From assembly GCA_001557035.1 (NCBI GenBank), contig LSKJ01000489.1, positions 1-7,949 on the forward strand: DNA of 7,949 bases, in the 5' to 3' direction. The notes under the pieces were generated by a model, which saw only the letters and a program-made list of their open reading frames with translations, did no database searches and had not been told where the DNA came from. The position numbers and the translations under genes were made by a program. Positions 6,767 through 7,949 of this stretch are shown here, one piece after another (the stretch's first letter is position 1; every line of letters starts with the position of its first letter). The stretch comes from Rhodospirillaceae bacterium CCH5-H10. Its GTDB lineage: Bacteria; Pseudomonadota; Alphaproteobacteria; Reyranellales; Reyranellaceae.

Positions 6767-6854
6767 GACCAGCAAGGAGCTCGAACACGGGGGCGGCGGC
6801 GCGGGCTACTGCTGAGGGCAGGGCCGGTTCTTGTCAACTCGCGCCGGGGCCATC
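6767..6854. promoter_or_regulatory. Divergent intergenic region with a possible -35 box
   Basis: 88 bases separate the starts of the glycosyltransferase and TPR genes, so promoters for both should lie in or near here. On the minus strand 6837-6832 reads TTGACA, a perfect -35 consensus pointing at the glycosyltransferase, about 65 bases before its ATG. The matching -10 position (near 6814-6809) is poor, so this is only a candidate. No clear promoter for the TPR gene was seen. Confidence 0.3.
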
Positions 6855-7949
6855 GTGGCGGACGCTGAGCGACTTTCGGCGGAAACGCCGATCGAGGAGG
6901 TGCGCGCGCGCCTGTCCTCCGACGAGGCCGTGGCCGCCCTATCCATCGAGGACCTGCTGGTCGCCTCCGAGGTCGCCTATGTGAACCGCGATCTCGCGAC
7001 GTCGGTTCGAGCCATGACGCTGCTGGTGGCGCGCGAACCGGCGTCGGCGCCGTTCCACCATCGCCTGGCCGTCCTGCTGTTCGAGAGTGGCGATGCGGCG
7101 GGCGCCGCGACGAACGCGGCCCTCGCCGTGCTGCACGACCCCGCGCTGGAGCCGGCGCACGACCTGCTGGTGCAGGCGCGCCTCCAGGCGGGCGACATCG
7201 AGGGCGCACTCGCCGCCGCCGAGGCGCGGGCGACGCTGTGTGGCCCGAGCCAGGCCGCCCAGTTGCAGAGGGCGCGGCTGTTGGTGCAGGCGAACCGCAT
7301 CGAGGAGGCGCTGCAGGCGGTCCACTCCGTCAACGACGCCGGCACGCCCACCGAGGAGAGCCTCCTGATGGAGATCGAGCTCGCCTACCGGTCGGGCGAC
7401 CTGCACGCCGCCTCGAGCGCGGCGGCACGGGCGGCGCGCCTCTGGCCCGACGCGGCGGCGCCGCGCGACAAGCTTGCCCGCATCCTGTTCGAGCTCAGCC
7501 ATCACGGCCGGGCGATCCCGCTGCTGCTGCGCCTGCGCGACGAGCAGCCGGACGACGCCTCGGTCTGCCACCTGCTGGCGGCCTCTTATTCTTCCATGGG
7601 CAAGAACCGGCTGGCGCTCGACGCGATCCTCGACGCGCTGCGCCTCGATCCGGAGAACGGCGAATATCTCTACATGGCCGGCGTGCTGTCCAACCGGCTG
7701 GGCGAGCGCGACCAGGGCATCCGGTACCTGCGCCAGGCGTTGGCCGCCTCGCCGGACAAGGCCGAAATCCATGTCGAGCTGGCGCATGCGCTGGCCCATG
7801 CCAACGAGGACGAGGAAGCGGTCGAGGTGATCGACCGGGCCTCGCAACTGGCGCCCGCCAGCACCAGCGTGCGCGACCTCAGGCTCTTCCTGCTGGCCAA
7901 GCGGTCCGGCCGCGAGGCGATCGCCTTCGGCGGCGGGTCGGGCCTGTTC
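6855..7949 (+). CDS. TPR-repeat protein, 3' end cut by the window
   Basis: An open frame runs from GTG 6855 to the last base, giving 365 residues without a stop; the C-terminus lies outside the window. It is built from tetratricopeptide units about 34 residues long. Good ones are near 66-99, 202-235, 235-268 (ending ALRLDPEN), 269-302 (ending ALAASPDK) and 303-336, each showing the TPR pattern of small residues at positions 8 and 20 and a Pro near 32. Residues 100-200 hold weaker helical repeats. There is no signal peptide or membrane segment in the visible part, so it is probably cytoplasmic. TPR arrays bind protein partners; in bacteria they are often fused to glycosyltransferase or sulfotransferase domains, and such a domain could follow the GGGSGLF at the edge. 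The start is uncertain: TTG 6831 is an alternative with a CAGGG element seven bases upstream, and the frame closes at a TGA at 6813. The minus-strand frames over this region are shadows. Confidence 0.8.
   Translation, partial: MADAERLSAETPIEEVRARLSSDEAVAALSIEDLLVASEVAYVNRDLATSVRAMTLLVAREPASAPFHHRLAVLLFESGDAAGAATNAALAVLHDPALEPAHDLLVQARLQAGDIEGALAAAEARATLCGPSQAAQLQRARLLVQANRIEEALQAVHSVNDAGTPTEESLLMEIELAYRSGDLHAASSAAARAARLWPDAAAPRDKLARILFELSHHGRAIPLLLRLRDEQPDDASVCHLLAASYSSMGKNRLALDAILDALRLDPENGEYLYMAGVLSNRLGERDQGIRYLRQALAASPDKAEIHVELAHALAHANEDEEAVEVIDRASQLAPASTSVRDLRLFLLAKRSGREAIAFGGGSGLF

Noticed and set aside
6774..6779. AAGGAG on the plus strand as a ribosome-binding site for the TPR gene
   Set aside because: No start codon follows at a usable distance, and the TPR frame is closed by a TGA at 6813.
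6939..7847. A 302-codon minus-strand open frame over the TPR gene
   Set aside because: The plus frame carries regular TPR units and stays open to the window edge; the minus frame is the complement of Ala/Leu-rich repeats and shows no family features.

Overview
The window is GC-rich, with strong GGC/CTG/ATC/GAC codon preference. It carries a Tat- or Sec-type periplasmic BMP binding protein, a DUF1993 protein and a heptosyltransferase-like enzyme. Together these fit a Gram-negative proteobacterium, most likely an alphaproteobacterium of the Rhodospirillales/Reyranella kind. That placement is an inference from style and gene content; no marker gene is present.

Layout. Positions 1-203 are non-coding and hold a decayed palindrome of the dispersed intergenic type. 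A DUF1993 gene (204-722, +) follows. Next come a small exported four-cysteine protein (792-1151, +) and, four bases later, an orphan BMP-family solute-binding protein (1156-2271, +), probably co-transcribed. A stem-loop at 2279-2309 probably ends that transcript. After a less GC-rich gap with short repeats lies the centrepiece, a 1058-residue repeat protein (2452-5628, +). It has a right-handed parallel beta-helix, a cadherin-like domain and a degenerate RTX / type I secretion C-terminus.

A family 9 glycosyltransferase with cysteine clusters at both ends (5618-6766, -) is convergent with it, and the two reading frames overlap by 11 bases at their stops. Divergent from the glycosyltransferase is a TPR protein (6855 to the window edge, +) whose 3' end is missing.

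How the genes may fit together. The 3' half looks like a cell-surface module: a large secreted beta-helix/RTX protein beside a glycosyltransferase and a TPR protein. Whether the glycosyltransferase acts on LPS, another glycan or the secreted protein cannot be read from the sequence. The 5' half looks like ordinary housekeeping or accessory transport material. No insertion sequence, CRISPR array, tRNA, rRNA or phage gene was seen, and I do not see a convincing new multi-gene system. The most unusual items are the architecture of the beta-helix protein and the cysteine-flanked glycosyltransferase.
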